Positions 32,786-46,036 of a stretch of DNA of 64,000 nucleotides are shown piece by piece (within the stretch, counting starts at the first letter, position 1; each line of letters starts with the position of its first letter). The notes under the pieces are model-generated. The model saw only the letters and a program-made list of their open reading frames with translations. It searched no databases and had not been told where the DNA came from. Origin of the DNA: Cladorrhinum sp. PSN259 (lineage: Eukaryota > Ascomycota > Sordariomycetes > Sordariales > Podosporaceae); the NCBI GenBank assembly GCA_033725935.1, contig MU867070.1:186001-250000 (forward strand). The letters run 5' to 3'. Made by a program: the position numbers and the translations under genes.

Positions 32786-34821
32786 CTAATCCCATCTCGT
32801 GTGCTTCATCGGATGCATAATAATATTTGGCGCGTACAGCTTGCCGCTGTCCTCATGCAAAACCCAAGGCACATTATGCCCATCCGCCTCAGTGTTCCTG
32901 CCAGTCCACCAAGTGAAGATCTCGCGTGGAAATTGCGTCTCCCACCAAAACGTCAACCCGAGGCCTGCAGGGTGGTGCATATCGTCGGGCCCAACGCCCG
33001 AGGTACTGGCAGCAGGCCCGCCGCGCCACCACCCGGAGCGGTAGTTCGGGTCAAAGTTGTTGTCCTTGTGGAACACGGGGTGCTGCGGGAAGCTAATCTT
33101 GAGGCCGTGCCACAACGCGAAGGTGGGCAATGTCGCCTCGCTTGGTACCCGCAGGCCGTCCTCAACCTGTGACTGATGAATCACCAACAACAAATTCCGA
33201 CTGGCGCGCTGAATAGCCGGTGGGCAGTAGTATCGAGGGGTTTTCTCGCCTGTCTTAAAGCCAAAGATCCACCCCTTAAAGACCCACGGTGTCGGCTTTG
33301 TCGGGTCCAGACAGAACGATGTCATGAGCGCGTCGGCATCCTCGCCTACACCCCACTTGAAAGTCTCGTTGCGCGGATCGGGAATTGGGGGCTCGGGCCC
33401 AATGGGGAGGACCTCGCGGATTTTAAGGGGGCCCCAAGCATGGGAACCTCCCTCAGCGACCTTGTCAACTGTGCGAGAATACTCCTCGTAGTCGCCGATC
33501 TCTTCAATCATGTGCCAGAAGCTGGCACGCTCGAGCGCTTGTTTGCGTGGTTCGTTGCGCGCAAAAGTGGAAAGTCTGTCGAGGATCTTTCCAGAATCAC
33601 CCAGGAATCGCATGTCCAGCTCGACCTGCCAAAAGTGATCGAACTCGGGGTAGTGAAGTCCGAGCAGCTGCATTGGCTGGAAAACCTGCCACATAGTTCT
33701 AAAAAGCCGAGGTCCGAGTCAGTCTATGCATGAAACAAAAATGCCAGGCGGGTGGCCGTCATCATGAGGTTGCAGTGACTTACCGATGCTCTGGAATCAA
33801 TGGGTACCAATCTCGGAGGAGACGGTAATCCCACAAGAGCGTGATGGACTCCAACTCTTTGGGGACGCCTGCATCCTTGATACCCTGTTGATATGCCTCT
33901 GGAGACGAAAAGATCTCATTGTCGTATTCGTTATCTTCCCCATCCCAATCCTTCATATCAACCAAAAGAATAACTTGGTAATCTCCACCCCCCCTCAGCG
34001 ATGTCTCAGCAATCAGAGAGCGAATGTGATGCATGTCTTCTGGCATGTAGTCGTAGCCGCGCCATGTGCGCACGACGATAGCGGTGCGCCGACTGTGTTC
34101 GAACTCGTGCCAGTGCCTGACCTCGGGGATTGTTGAAGCATTCTTGTAAGAGAAGCGTTGCTCGATTCGAGTGTCGTTGAAAGTGTCGGCTGACTTTGGG
34201 AATCGCTTTCGGTTCCTCTCGAAGCACTCGTTCTGAAGCTTGCCCCAATCGACATTCTCCCAATCCACCTTGGATCGCTTGTATTCCTCCTTCTCCTCTC
34301 CTAATCCATAGGGTCCATATCGATCCTCGGCGGTCATGTACGTCATGTCGAAGCCAACGGCCTCGAAGGAGCCGGCAAATGGTACTGGGTAGCCTGTACA
34401 AATGGTTGGTTAGCTGGGAGGTGCCGGGCGCAAGGAGGAGCAATCGCATACGATCATCAAACTCGGCCTCGACCAAGTCGTCATCCGGACTCTTCCCTAA
34501 CAACTTTCCGCGTGGACCGTAGCATGGTATGCGATCAGCCATCTGGGGGAGGACATTGTGTTGAGGAATTCTCTGGGGTTTTGGTCGAGTTTCGTAATCG
34601 CCGTCTCCGCCAGGTCTGCCGAAATCCGACCACCGCTCCGAGACATCGATGCGCATTGAAGCAAAAAAGATCCATACGGCGCATATCGCAAAGCCGATTA
34701 CCAGCGCTTGTCGACTGAAGGCAACGCGGCGTATCTTGGGGTGGGCGAGCGCAAGGGAGTTCATGGCGGCGCTGACCAGAGACGGCTTGCCACCGGGCAT
34801 GCGATCTCTGAACGCCTCCAT
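32786..34821 (-). CDS. DUF3405-family type II membrane protein
   Basis: Three exons (34821-34452, 34393-33784, 33698-32786) encode 630 residues. After a short basic cytosolic head, one membrane helix (VIGFAICAVWIFFASM, near residues 42-57) anchors a large lumenal part. Conserved-looking segments include RIPCYGPRGKLLG, SFEAVGFDMTYMTAEDRYGP, TAIVVRTWRGYDY, YQVILLVDMKDWDG, FDHFWQVELDMRFLGD, DADALMTSFCLDPTKPTPWV, ISFPQHPVFHKDN and TFWWETQFPREIFTWWTG. These match the fungal DUF3405 family. Its type II topology and the FWQVELDMRFLGD acidic motif suggest a Golgi glycosyltransferase-like enzyme, but this is not proven for the family. Both introns fit the phase exactly. The gene runs convergent to the aldose epimerase. 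Confidence 0.88.
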
Positions 34822-37067
34822 CCTTATGGGAATTGGTGGGGGTTATGGGGGTGCTGAATTACGACTTCCGAGTCCCATCCGAGCAATCGATTAAAAGAAG
34901 GAAAGGGTAATGCCGAATCGATCCACTGCTTTTCCTGTGGTCGATAAAACAAGATACGAACGAGCGACAGGTGTGACAGAGAGTGCGTCACAAAAAATCG
35001 CCAAACCCAAGCGTGCGCAACCGAGGAAACTAGAAAATGGAAGACGAAGAAAAAGGAGAAAGCGCAAACGGCTGGGTGATAAGAAAGTCGTTGTCACCGC
35101 TTGCGTGTCAACGGGCGTTCGTTGAATGTGTGCAATGGCTGGTCCAAGGGGACGCTGCTGCATTGAGCGAACAAGCAAAAATTGGATTAGCCAAGGGCGA
35201 TTGCGGATTGCGGTTCCTAGCAAGCCCCTGAAAGGCGCCGAAACGGGTTCGGAGGCCATGTTTCTTCACCCCCCTGAGCCCCCCTAGTCTTGTCAGTCAG
35301 GCTCCACAGGTCGTATCAACCAAGTCTCTCCTTCGTCAGGGCAACACTTGACTTTTTTTTCTTTTTCTGATTGATGTGTAACCTTATCGGCAAACACCAC
35401 CCGTTGCAGGTTTCCCACAATGACTCCGCTTGTCATCGCTGCTATCAAAAAAGTGATACGTGTAGCGCAACACCGTAGTGCCATAACGATGAGACGAAGA
35501 GCTCACGTCACAGGATGTATTACTTTACACTAATACTTGTTTCCCTTGAGCCGGGCCGGTGTCTCGTAGAACATGACGGCTTCTGCCATTGACTTTTATT
35601 TTCATTATCCAGCACATGAAGAAACGTTGAGACGAGGGGCAAGCCAATTGCGAGTTACCGTTGGCACCATGCCGCCAGGATGACCCCGAATCTCATTAAA
35701 TCACCAATTCAGGGGTACAACCCCACCAATCTAATGCGACTTCCCAAGTCGGGTCAGATGCCAGCCTTAAAGGGGGATACACTCAGACGAGGCGTTACAC
35801 ATTATAATCATCATCTACTAATCGGTTTAGGACTTTGTGTATTTAGAGTTTTCCGGGGGTTGGACCATCTAGATTGTCACGGTTGGTGTGATCTTACCCG
35901 GTGGCGAGAGGTTCTTGTGTGTAACAGGCAAGGATCCTCCCGCAGCGATCAACAGTTGTCAACCACGGCGGGAGCCCCATTTTCGTGGACCGTCTTACCT
36001 TTCACGCCTTTCATGATGCATTGAAACAACAGTACCCTAAAAGCAAGACATGGGAAACAAATCACCTCCAACTCTGAACAGAATTGGCAATTTTCAGCTG
36101 TTTGCTTTGATGATGCCATGATACGCCGAAATCTCGAAAATCCTCATATGCTTGTAAACCCAGGGGTTGTTAAGGGGTTGCCAGTGACCCATTCAGCTCG
36201 CACAGGCCAACTGAACTCTTTTAGCGTCACTGGCGCAATCTGCATGGTGTTCCCTCAGACCGTATAACAATTATGCTGGATGACAGAGAAAACATGGCAT
36301 CAAGGTTTTTATAGAAGGGAAAGGAAAGTTTACATGATCAAACAATCAGAGTATGGGATTCTATGTTACCAGCGCATTTAAGGGCATTGGGTATTGTCTG
36401 CGTTTCGCCATAACTATGGCTTCAGATGTCAAGGCCATATGGATTAAGTTATCCAGAGTGAACGAACGGACCCCTCCGGAAGTCGAGGAAAGTGGTTCAA
36501 GCTACTGATCAAACGGGTAAAAAGAAAGAACTCTGAGAAGCTTTCCCACATTCCCAGCGATTCTTCCATCTTCTGGTGGATTCGTTTTCGTAGACCCAAC
36601 ATAGCGACATGCCTATTCTGGCAAAATACTGATGTCACTGTGTTCAACCGCAAAGAGACCGACGTGCCTGATGGCCTAGTAGGGCCTTCAGTCCCGATTG
36701 TAGATGCACACGTGGGGCGGGCATCATCGATGACTATTTTCCCTTGTAGGTTCGGAAGGTCGGAGGCCATCATGTTTCAGATTCGATGGTCGTTGGTTCA
36801 ACTCGAGGGAGCGAGAGAGCATGAGCAAGGGTGGCCTTTAAGCCTGGTCAGCGAGGGGCTCTTCGTAAGCTTCTAGCCTGGACAAACTATTGTCAGCTAT
36901 TGACGAGCCGTCAGGGAGTCCGCTGTTCCTGTCCACGACTTAAACGATCAGTGTTCTGCCTATGGGAGGCTCCGTTAAAGCACAGTTGCTCTTTGTGGCG
37001 CCGAGTCGCTGTTAATGATCGGTTGTCGTCGGGGTCGTCCTGTTATGTCCCTTTCTGACCGAGCCCC
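34822..37067. other. Intergenic, nothing recognised
   Basis: A minus-strand frame of 109 codons (36444-36773) and several plus-strand ORFs have no protein-like features that I can defend. The right end is the 3' flank of PSF3. Confidence 0.45.
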
Positions 37068-37737
37068 TCAGTTCTTCTTGATACTCTCTATCCAGTCCTT
37101 CCCAGCCTTGGATCCTTCGTGCGCCTTCCGGAACAGACTTCTCTCCCACTCGTCCAATCCTCTCAGAAATTCTTCTCCAGCACCGCCAAGTCCGAGATTG
37201 CTGCCCATCTCAGTAGCGCCTTCGCCTTTGCTCTTGGCTTTATGACCAGCGTGGCCAACCTTCCGAGCATGCAGCGATATCTCAGCGGCCCTGGTAACAA
37301 ACGTCTTCCGCAAGACCGAACCAAGCTCTTGCTCTTCTGACAAGTCCAGCATGTGTGTAGCCAGCCCATAAAAATGCGCGCTCTGATCTCTAAGCGGAAC
37401 GGCTCGTGGGTCAGCCTTCAGCGCCTGAACAACGTCGTTACCGAGAGCCCGGGGCAGGTCGAAGGTGACAAAGGTCTTGTTATCAGCGGCGCCGGTGTTG
37501 GCAATAACGAGCATTTCGGCAAGCCATAATGGGAGGTTGACTTTTGTGCCGGCCTTTAGCGGTTGTGAGGGGGTATTGTCGAGGTAGCCGAGGTCGGGGA
37601 TGTCGAGTTGAAAAGTGCAGGGTATTTTCTATTGAGAAGGAAATCGTCATGTTAATTGGGGTCTTGATTAAGTTTATGCGATGAAATGCCTTTACCTCTG
37701 CATTCGTAAGAATAGCGTCAATATCGTAATATGACAT
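37068..37737 (-). CDS. psf3: GINS complex subunit PSF3
   Basis: Two exons (37737-37696 and 37628-37068, 67-bp intron) encode 200 residues. The start MSYYDIDAILTNAEKIPCTF and the following LGYLDNTPSQPLKAGTKVNL and PLWLAEML are diagnostic of the PSF3 N-terminal domain. The helical part contains VQALKADPRAVPLR, HFYGLATHML and LRKTFVTRAAEISLHARK. The extension with GEGATEMGSNLGLG near 150 and the ending EWERSLFRKAHEGSK are typical of filamentous ascomycetes. PSF3 joins SLD5, PSF1 and PSF2 in GINS, which together with CDC45 and MCM2-7 forms the replicative helicase in the nucleus. The short first exon of 14 codons is the usual arrangement. The gene is transcribed divergently from the superoxide dismutase. 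Confidence 0.93.
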
Positions 37738-38096
37738 TGTGATGACTGGACGTCGCGCACTGAGTGAGGCTTTGGTCCAGGTTGCGAACAACACCAGGTC
37801 CCCTAATTTTGAGACGCGACGGTTGGGAGGGGCACGCGCCTGTGGCTTCTGGGGTATAGAAAGCTCGGGCCATCTGGACTGTTTCCGGGGAAAGGTGGGG
37901 CAATGACGAAATTGTGAATTGCGTTACCGAAGCTTCCACCGAGATCCAAATTGACGCTGGACTTGGAAGTCTGAATAATTCTCTGCAGTCTGTTCCTAAG
38001 CACAGGTAAAATTGACACCTCCCCTTTACAATCTTTTAAAGTTTGAGACCCAATTGACCCCCTTTTCGCACAACACAGCCCCCGGTTACAATCAAT
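37738..38096. promoter_or_regulatory. Shared promoter region of psf3 and Mn superoxide dismutase
   Basis: These 359 bp separate two divergent start codons, so both promoters must lie here or overlap. Pyrimidine-rich leader sequence precedes the dismutase ATG (38000-38096). Shared regulation is possible but not shown. Confidence 0.6.
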
Positions 38097-38920
38097 ATGT
38101 CCTCCACCCTCTTCCGCGCGACTCCTCTCCTCCGGGGAGCTCTCCGAGCTTCAGGAGCTGTCAAGCCCGCCTCTGCCGCCTTTGTGCGCGGCAAGGCCAC
38201 CCTCCCCGACCTTAGCTGTATGTATTCTTTGCATTACAATTCGTCTATGGACCCGTTGCTAACAACTGCGGGCATGCAGATGATTACGGTGCGCTTGAGC
38301 CCCATATCTCGGGCAAGATCATGGAGCTGCACCACACCAAGCACCACCAGACCTATGTGAACGGGCTCAACAGCGCCCTCGAGACTATTGGTGAGGCCGA
38401 GTCCAAGGGTGATTTCACCAAGGCGGCATCGATTGCCCCACTGCTCAACTTCCATGGTGGTGGCCATCTCAATCATACCCTCTTTTGGGAGAACCTTGCG
38501 CCCGCCAGCAGAGAGGGTGGTGGTGAGCCCGATGGAGCTCTGAAGGTGGGCTGTCTCTCTCTTTATCTTTCTTGAGTAGCCGAGCGCTGAGACTGACAAA
38601 TTTCTCCCAATAACCAGAAAGCCATCGAGGCCGATTTTGGCTCCTTCGACTCCTTCCGCAAGCAGATGAACACCTCCTTGGCCGGCATCCAGGGCAGTGG
38701 ATGGGCCTGGCTTGTCAAGGACAAGTCGAGCGGAAACCTTGGCCTCGTTACTCGTGCCAACCAGGACCCCGTCACCGGTCAGTTCGCCCCCCTCTTGGGT
38801 ATCGACGCCTGGGAGCACGCATATTACCTCCAGTACGAGAACCGCAAGGCCGAGTACTTTGATGCCATCTGGAATGTCATCAACTGGAAGACTGTTGCTA
38901 AGCGCTTCGAGAAACCCTAG
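38097..38920 (+). CDS. sod-2: Manganese superoxide dismutase, mitochondrial
   Basis: Three exons (38097-38217, 38280-38545, 38618-38920) encode 229 residues. The first about 33 are Arg/Ala/Ser-rich with no acids, a mitochondrial presequence (FRATPLLRGALRASGA). The mature part starts KATLPDLSYDYGALEPHISG. Metal ligands are seen: the His of IMELHHTKHHQTYV, the His of HLNHTLFWENL, and the Asp and His of DAWEHAYYLQY. A Gly/Gln signature (FGSFDSFRKQM, GIQGSGWAWL) supports the Mn type, as does QFAPLLGIDAWEH. It converts superoxide to hydrogen peroxide and oxygen in the mitochondrial matrix. Exon phases fit exactly. The symbol follows Neurospora usage and is inferred from family, not orthology. Confidence 0.95.
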
Positions 38921-41626
38921 AGGGCGTGCATGTGCATGGGTGATGAGGTGGGTGATCGCAAAAATGTAGTATCAATACGGGGTCGCGGTGTTGTCTAGTT
39001 GTGTATATTTTGGCGAGGCGTCATCTAGCTTCAAATATTCAGTCTTGCCTCTTGTTTCTTGACAACTAAATCATAGCATTGGAATAATGAGTCCCCTTTT
39101 AAGACTTCTCTTGCCACATCAAACCAATTTCTTTTCGACGGATTTGTATGACTGACAAAGTAAGCATTCTCATTTCGGCTTCCTGGACGAGCCTAAATCC
39201 TTGAACAGCGATTCCCGTGGTTTCGTAGCAGGTCACTCCCCAGACACGTGGCGAACTTGGAGGTTTTACAACCAACTTCAACTCTGCGCGGCATCACCTT
39301 GTCTACAATTATATCTTCCCTGTCGTCTGGGAAGCGTCAGCTGTGTAACGACGACTGCATTGATTTCAAATGGTTAACCATACCGTCGTCGTCACCGCTG
39401 CCTCAACAAATGCAGGCTATGTAGCACAGAACATGCCCGTGATATGCATAGGGAACTTTGCTCGGTGAGTTCTGGTCATGCTGGCTGAGCCTTTCAGATG
39501 GGACCTGGATGGACAGCCTGCCTGGACACCCTTGTGCGGCAGCGTCCGGCGGCCAAGCCCTGCCCTGGTTGCCAGGATTTTGGCGGGGACCCGTTTTGCC
39601 CCGCCTTGAGCCCTTACCCAGGAAGCCCCTCTTCCCCACGAGCCCGGCTAGATAACACTACCATCCAACGTTGCTCTTATAGCTACCTGAATTACCTATG
39701 TATCTCAAGCTATATACAAAGCTCAGTGGCAGGAATCTTTGATCTCTTATTTCTAACTTGAAGAATGCGCCCCCATTGTTGCGTGGAAATCCAAGTTTAG
39801 CAGATGGTTGAAATTCGTACACTTTCTGCAGGCCAAGCATATTCTCCGCTGGGGGGGGGGGGGGGTGCCATAACCTGAACGCTCTCCTGATGATGCCTGT
39901 TTAATATCAGCACACGAGTATCACCTCATCATCTTATTACTTCAGGCCGTCCCAGAGCCCTTGATGGGCGTGTCACTAACCTCCGCCATTGCTGAGTTAG
40001 AGCTGCGCGCAGTGGCCCGGTGGCTCTGCAGGCCAAGGCAGTTGGAACCCGGAATGGTCTGTCAATTACCATCGTATGATCTCACAATGCACCTTTTCGT
40101 TTTAGTTCAAGGTTGTACAGATTGTCGTGAACAGTTTCCGACTCAAGCTGTCGTCTAGAAGATCACGACTCAATCGGCAACCTTCTTATCCTGAGTAAAT
40201 AGGTAATTGCAACTTCCAGAAAAAAAACTCAACGAACCCTTCTGAGGTCAGGAACAACCAATTTTTATGGAGGTCAAAGCTGGGAATCCAACGGTCTGTC
40301 AGCCAGGATCCATGGCATCCTTGACCGGGGCCTCGGTCCAGATGACCCACTACCCGCACGACATCTCTCCACTATCTACGCTACCAGAGCCGTTACGGGT
40401 CCCCGCTAATTTAAACGACGACGTTCAAAGAACGTCATGGCATTGAATCCCGGTCTGGGAATCAGATGGGAAAAAACCAGCACGTTCGTCTCAAAGAGGC
40501 CAAGACGCATCAGCGACCCTGTGGTTTCCATCAAAACGTTCACGAAATGGAAGCTCGAAACAAAGAAACCCATCAGGCCATACAAATAACATTAGCCGCT
40601 CCATGCGCTCTCGCACCTCAACGCGAAACTGGAATCCCCAATCACATCTGCCCATCACATCGGGTGACATCTTGACCCCTCCCAGATCTTTATCGGAACG
40701 GTAACACGAGAAGCAAAGCAGGGTAAGCCAGTCTGAACTGCAAATTTCCGTTCCGTTTTTGCGTCTCCTCGCATGAATTTTCCAATATTTGCTTTCTGAT
40801 TTGGCAGGCTGCTCGAATACCCCTCTCCCCGTGGGGCGTTGCCGGAACTTGCAAACCCCCTTTCGAGCCCAAAGTCTCTACAAGATAGTTTTATGGTGAG
40901 GAGAGGGCTTCGCTGAATTTGTCACCTGCATCTTCATGTTTGAAGGGCAAGGTACACGACGATGCATCAAGTCAGAGCCTTAACATCCAAATACGGAGAT
41001 CCTTGGCAGGTGACAGGAACTCACAGATCACCTCGAGATGAGTGGCACGCTGTGGCAATGGTTGAGGAAGCCTGGGCTGTCCCACCATGCCCACGTCTAG
41101 GCGTGGATGAAAGCAAGGGACAAAGAACCCTTAGAGAGCCCCCTATCGAATAAAATATCCTTCTGCCGTCTCCTGACATGTTGTATTCCCGAAATATCGT
41201 GGTTGGCAAATTAACAATGTTGCAGGTGGCACCAAAAACTCCTGATCTAGGTCATCGATGAGCCATTGACCAGTCGCCTTCGCTCCTCGTTGGAACAAGG
41301 TACGAAAGGAAAAATCATCCCGACGGGAGGGAGCTGGTCGCAACGTCTCACGGCAGCGGGAGTTGAACGACATTGGCAACTCAACTTGAAGCTCAGGTTC
41401 GACCCTCTTTGAACCGGGCCAAGAACCTAGGTAGGCGAAGAGGGGCAAGAAATCTCGGGAAGCTACCACAGGGGTGCCACAGGGCAGAGTGGGCAGTGGT
41501 ACTACCCCACCTCTTCATACCTTCGACCCGCAGGAAGCTGCAGCTGCAGCAAGGGGGCCTTGCGCCACCACCTGCAAGCTCAAGGTCTTGTCGTGAGCTT
41601 CTGGCGAATCGTCTAACACGATCACC
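38921..41626. other. 2.7-kb intergenic region with G15 run
   Basis: No gene is recognised. A G15 homopolymer lies at 39851-39865. The last few hundred bases are the promoter and leader of the trehalose synthase gene. Confidence 0.45.
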
Positions 41627-44600
41627 ATGGATCGGCGCCACTCGCCCTCTCCCACAGCAGCAATCCCCACGACCGCAACTTCTGATTCTCTGGCTCCCCG
41701 CCACCAAGACCGGCGAGCAGAGAATCTCTTAGACACATCGCGCACATCCGCGCCTTCCAATTCCCGACAGGAACAACTCACGAATTCTTTTTTGTCAGAA
41801 TCTTCCGTATCCCCCCGCTTTGCTGCTCACATTGTTTCCTCCCCTGTCCAAGATCGTGACATCCCCCCCAGAGATATATCTTTCCATAATTCTTCCACCA
41901 CGGCGCAAGATCAAGAAGACCAACCTGCTGTAATCTTCCGCAACCCATTTGAAGATCCATCTTCTCCTACTGGGTTACCGGTAATTGCAGAAACATCACC
42001 AGCTCCGGATCAGCCAGAGCCCCCTTCTGAACACAACCACCACCCTCAACATCAGCAGGACCATCACCACCCAAACCAACCACTCAATTCCGTCCGACAC
42101 CTTGCACACGCAGTCATGCCGTTCGAAAAGGGTCGCAAGTTCTCCACGGGCACTTCGGTGCACCGTAAGCGGCAGATGAGCACGCTCGTCGAGAAGGAAG
42201 GTCACTTTGGTCCTGCTCTGACAGTAAGTAACAAGCTACTCCTGACCAGTTATGCCGTCTCGGTATGCTAACGATGTATTTTCAAGACTCTCTATATCGG
42301 TATCTCTGCCGTCTTCTCCGATGACCACACTGCTGTTGTCGCTTTGGCTATTCACGACACCATCTACCTCGTCGACTTCTCCGTGAAGCATATTATGCTT
42401 GACGATGCTATGAAGATGGGCGCCGACCTGATCGCTGACCATGTCATCTCCGAGGTTGAGAAATACGAGCACGAGAACTTTGCCAAGTTCATCGGTGCCG
42501 GTCTTCCCACGACGCTCAAGTACATGAGCCCAACACTCTGCTCTCGTCTTTGGCTGGAGCTTGACATTGTCCCCATCGTCATGCGTCCCGATGATGAACA
42601 CAAGGAGAAGTCTTTTTGGGATGTCAAGCGTGTGGATGAGCAGGCCGATTCCATGGCACGCAAGTGCATCATGTAAGTTTGTCCCGCGACTATTGCGAGT
42701 TTCAAACTCGCTGACTTTGATCTCTGCAGGAACTTTGGCCCCTCTCTCGTCCCTCTTCTTCAGGTCGGCTGGAGAGGAGTTGTCCAGACAGACGCTGGAT
42801 TCCGTGCCCATCTCACGACCGTCCAGAACCACAAGGACACATGCAGCCATGCAACCTGGGAAACCATGTTGACATACGCTAAGAAGCTTCGCGGAAACAA
42901 GACCAAGATTGCATTCTTCAGTTCTACACCGCAGGGCGGTGGTGTCGCGCTCATGCGTCACGCCTTGGTCCGTTTTGCTCGCCTAATGGGCGTGGATCTG
43001 ACTTGGTATGGTAGGTTCAAAAAGAAAAAATCTCTCAAATAGCTGGGGAAACCCGCTAACACCCCCCTGACAGTCCCAAAGCCTCGTCCTGGTGTCTTCC
43101 GTGTCACCAAGAACATCCACAACATCCTCCAGGGTGTCAGTCACCCTGACCAGCGGATCTCTGCCGAGGAGAAGCAGTCAATTATTGACTGGATTACCGA
43201 CAATGCCACGCGTTACTGGTTTTCCGCGGGTGGCCCTCTTTGCTCGCCAGAGGATGGTGGCGCCGATGTTGTAATTGTACGTATAATTCCCAGTAATATC
43301 CATGATGAGCGATTTCCCCTCATCAACCCCAACTTTCCCACCCTCCTTCATGCAAGTCTCTTGAAGCACACTGCAGCTCTCTTGGCCACATGACCGCAGC
43401 TACATGAAGGAGACGTGGGGGAGTCAATTTCTGACATCGTGGAGTACTTGTGTGAATCCCATGCTGACCAATGTAGATTGATGACCCGCAAATGCCCGGT
43501 CTAATCCCGCTCATCAAGAAGGCAACTCCGAATCGTCCGGTCCTGTACCGATCCCACATTCAGATCAGGAGCGACCTTGTTGCCAAGGCTGGCTCTCCTC
43601 AGGCCGATGTCTGGGACTTCCTCTGGAGTAACATCCAGGGAGCTGACATGTTCATCAGCCATCCTATTCCCATCTTCGTTCCTCACACTGTTCCGCGGGA
43701 GAAGGTTGTCTACTTGCCAGCCACCACTGATTGGCTTGACGGTCTCAACAAGCACCTCAACAAGTGGGACTCCGGTTACTATGGACACATCTACAACGTT
43801 GCTTGTCACTCCCAGCGCATGTAAGTGTTTATCTCTCTATTAGATGGCCTTCAGTGTTGTTACTGACAAATACAGGACGGAGCTCTACTGGCCTGCGCGC
43901 AAATATGTCATTCAGGTCGCCCGTTTTGATCCCGCCAAGGGTATTCCGACCGTCATCGACGCATACGCCGAGTTCCGCCGTCGCTGTGAGAAGCAGGGTT
44001 TGACTGATGTTCCCCAGCTCGTTGTTTGCGGTAACGGCTCAGTCGATGACCCTGATGCTAGTCTTATCTATGATCAGACCATGAGCCAGCTCGAGACCTA
44101 CTACCCAGACCTCATCAAGGACATCAGCGTCATGCGTCTAGACCCCAATGACCAGCTCATCAACACTCTCCTCGCCAATGCCGAAGTCGTAATGCAGCTC
44201 TCCACTCGCGAGGGTTTCGAGGTCAAGGTTTCGGAGGCTCTCCATGCTGGCCGCCCCGTTATTGTGACAAATACTGGTGGTATTCCCCTCCAGGTCAAGG
44301 ACAAGGTCAATGGCTTCCTCGTCCAGCCGGGTGACTGGAAGGCAGTCGCCGGTCACTTGCTTGAGCTCTGCACAAACGAGGAGCTTTGGAAAAAGATGAG
44401 CCACGCTGCTGCCACTGGTGTCTCTGACGAAGTTGGCACCGTTGGTAACGCACTTGGTTGGTTCTATCTTGCTGCCAAGTGGAATGAGGTTGGCGTTGAG
44501 AGACATGGCAATGGCGGCCTCAAGGGTAATGAGAAGTGGGTCAATGACATGGCTCGTGAAGAGGCTGGCTTCCCATACGCCGAGGGCGAGAACAGACTGC

Positions 44601-44659
44601 CCAGACACTTCACCGAGGTCAAGCAGATACCGGTCCAACCCAAACCCGCTGATGCCTAA
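41627..44659 (+). CDS. ccg-9: Trehalose synthase/phosphorylase, GT4 family (clock-controlled gene 9-like)
   Basis: Six exons (41627-42223, 42287-42672, 42730-43010, 43074-43276, 43477-43820, 43876-44659) encode 864 residues. Residues 1-165 are disordered, rich in Ser, Pro, His and Gln. The catalytic part begins at VMPFEKGRKFSTGTSV. Glycosyltransferase features include STPQGGGVALMRHALVRFAR (nucleotide/sugar-binding start), IIDDPQMPGLIPLIKK, PVLYRSHIQIRSDL, YVIQVARFDPAKGIPTVIDA and the EX7E-type region STREGFEVKVSEALHAGRPV. This matches fungal ccg-9/TreT-type proteins, which make or cleave trehalose from glucose and a glucosyl donor. In Neurospora the gene is under circadian control. The 200-bp fourth intron is the longest seen in this window. 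The ATG at 41627 has a good context (CACCATGG). Confidence 0.93.
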
Positions 44660-45101
44660 GGTGAATAATGTGAAGGAATGTTGTTTTATTTTGGGACTAT
44701 ATCTTTTTCTTATTTTGGAACTCGTCCATGTCGGTGGTAGTACGTGGGAAAACGGTACGATACCATTGGGTGTAAGGATTTCCATGCGTGATGAATATCA
44801 TTAGACTCATGTATGGTTTCTCATGCTGTTTTGATGTCATAAAACTTGCTCTCTTTCTTTTTGGCGAATGTTTCACTTGTCAGATGGGAGAAATGACGAG
44901 CACGGTCATTCCCCAAATTATTTTTCCTTAGCTTCGCAGAGTAGTGATACATACGATGGAGCGGTTTTTAAGTGCCATGTACATGTACATGTACATACCA
45001 TTAACTTGTCTCTTTCCACAAGAGTGCCCGAATGTCACTATTAAATAGAATTGAGCAGCGTCGCATCTCCAAATGACGCTGGTATAGGTCGAAAAGTTGA
45101 T
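44660..45101. other. Convergent spacer
   Basis: This is the 3' region of two convergent genes. A CATGTA tandem (3.5 units) lies at 44976-44996. Nothing else is seen. Confidence 0.5.
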
Positions 45102-45983
45102 TCAAACTGACATCTCCATGGCAATGGTCTTGTGGGGATTATATCCCTTGATCAAAAATTCCTCTGGCTTCCATCCATCAATTTCGCCACCCTTCTCCCG
45201 CTGGATCTCAAGCTCGGGGAAGTCCCTCGGTTCTCGCTCCAGTTGCGTCTTTAAGGCATCCACGTGATTGAGATAAACATGGGCATCACCCATAACGTGA
45301 GTCAAGCTGCCCGGTATTAAGCCGGTAACGTGGGCGAGCATGTGCGTCAACAGCGCATAGCTGGCAATGTTGAATGGGACGCCCAAGCCCATATCGCACG
45401 AGCGCTGGTACAGCTGACAGTGCAGGTGTCCTTTTCCTTCTGGGGAGTTCTTTGGGAAGGAGACGTAAAACTGAGCAAACATGTGGCAGGGGGGCAGGAC
45501 CATCTGCGGCATGTCCTTTGGGTTCCAGGCCGAGAGGATCAGCCGGCGGTCGTAAGGGTTCGTCTTGAGGGTGTGGATTATGCGGGCCAGCTGGTCCACG
45601 CCCTGCCCCGCGTAGTCGGTGTCCGCGTCGACATATTCGGCGCCGAAGTGGCGCCACTGGAACCCGTAGACCGGTCCGAGATCGCCCTCGGCGCGGTGCT
45701 GGAGCCCGAGCGAGTCGAGGAAGGCGCGGGAGCCGTTGCCGTCCCAGATCTTGACCCCCTGCTGCGAGAGCGGGAGGGAGGAGGTGGATCCCGCTATGAA
45801 CCAGAGGAGCTCGGCGATGACTGCTTTCGTGAAGACGCGCTTCGTGGTTAGGAGGGGAAGGATCGGGGCGAGGGTTTCGGGATTGTGGAGGCGGAATTTG
45901 AGCGGGCGCGGGGCGAAGAGGGAGATTGTGCCCGTTCCGGTTCTGTGAAGAGAAGAAAAAAGGTTAGAACTGGGAGGCTTTGG

Positions 45984-46036
<53 letters not shown>

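Noticed and set aside
34006..34821. 271-codon single ORF as the full gene
   Set aside because: It reads through the first intron of the DUF3405 gene; splicing at 34451/34394 restores the conserved protein.
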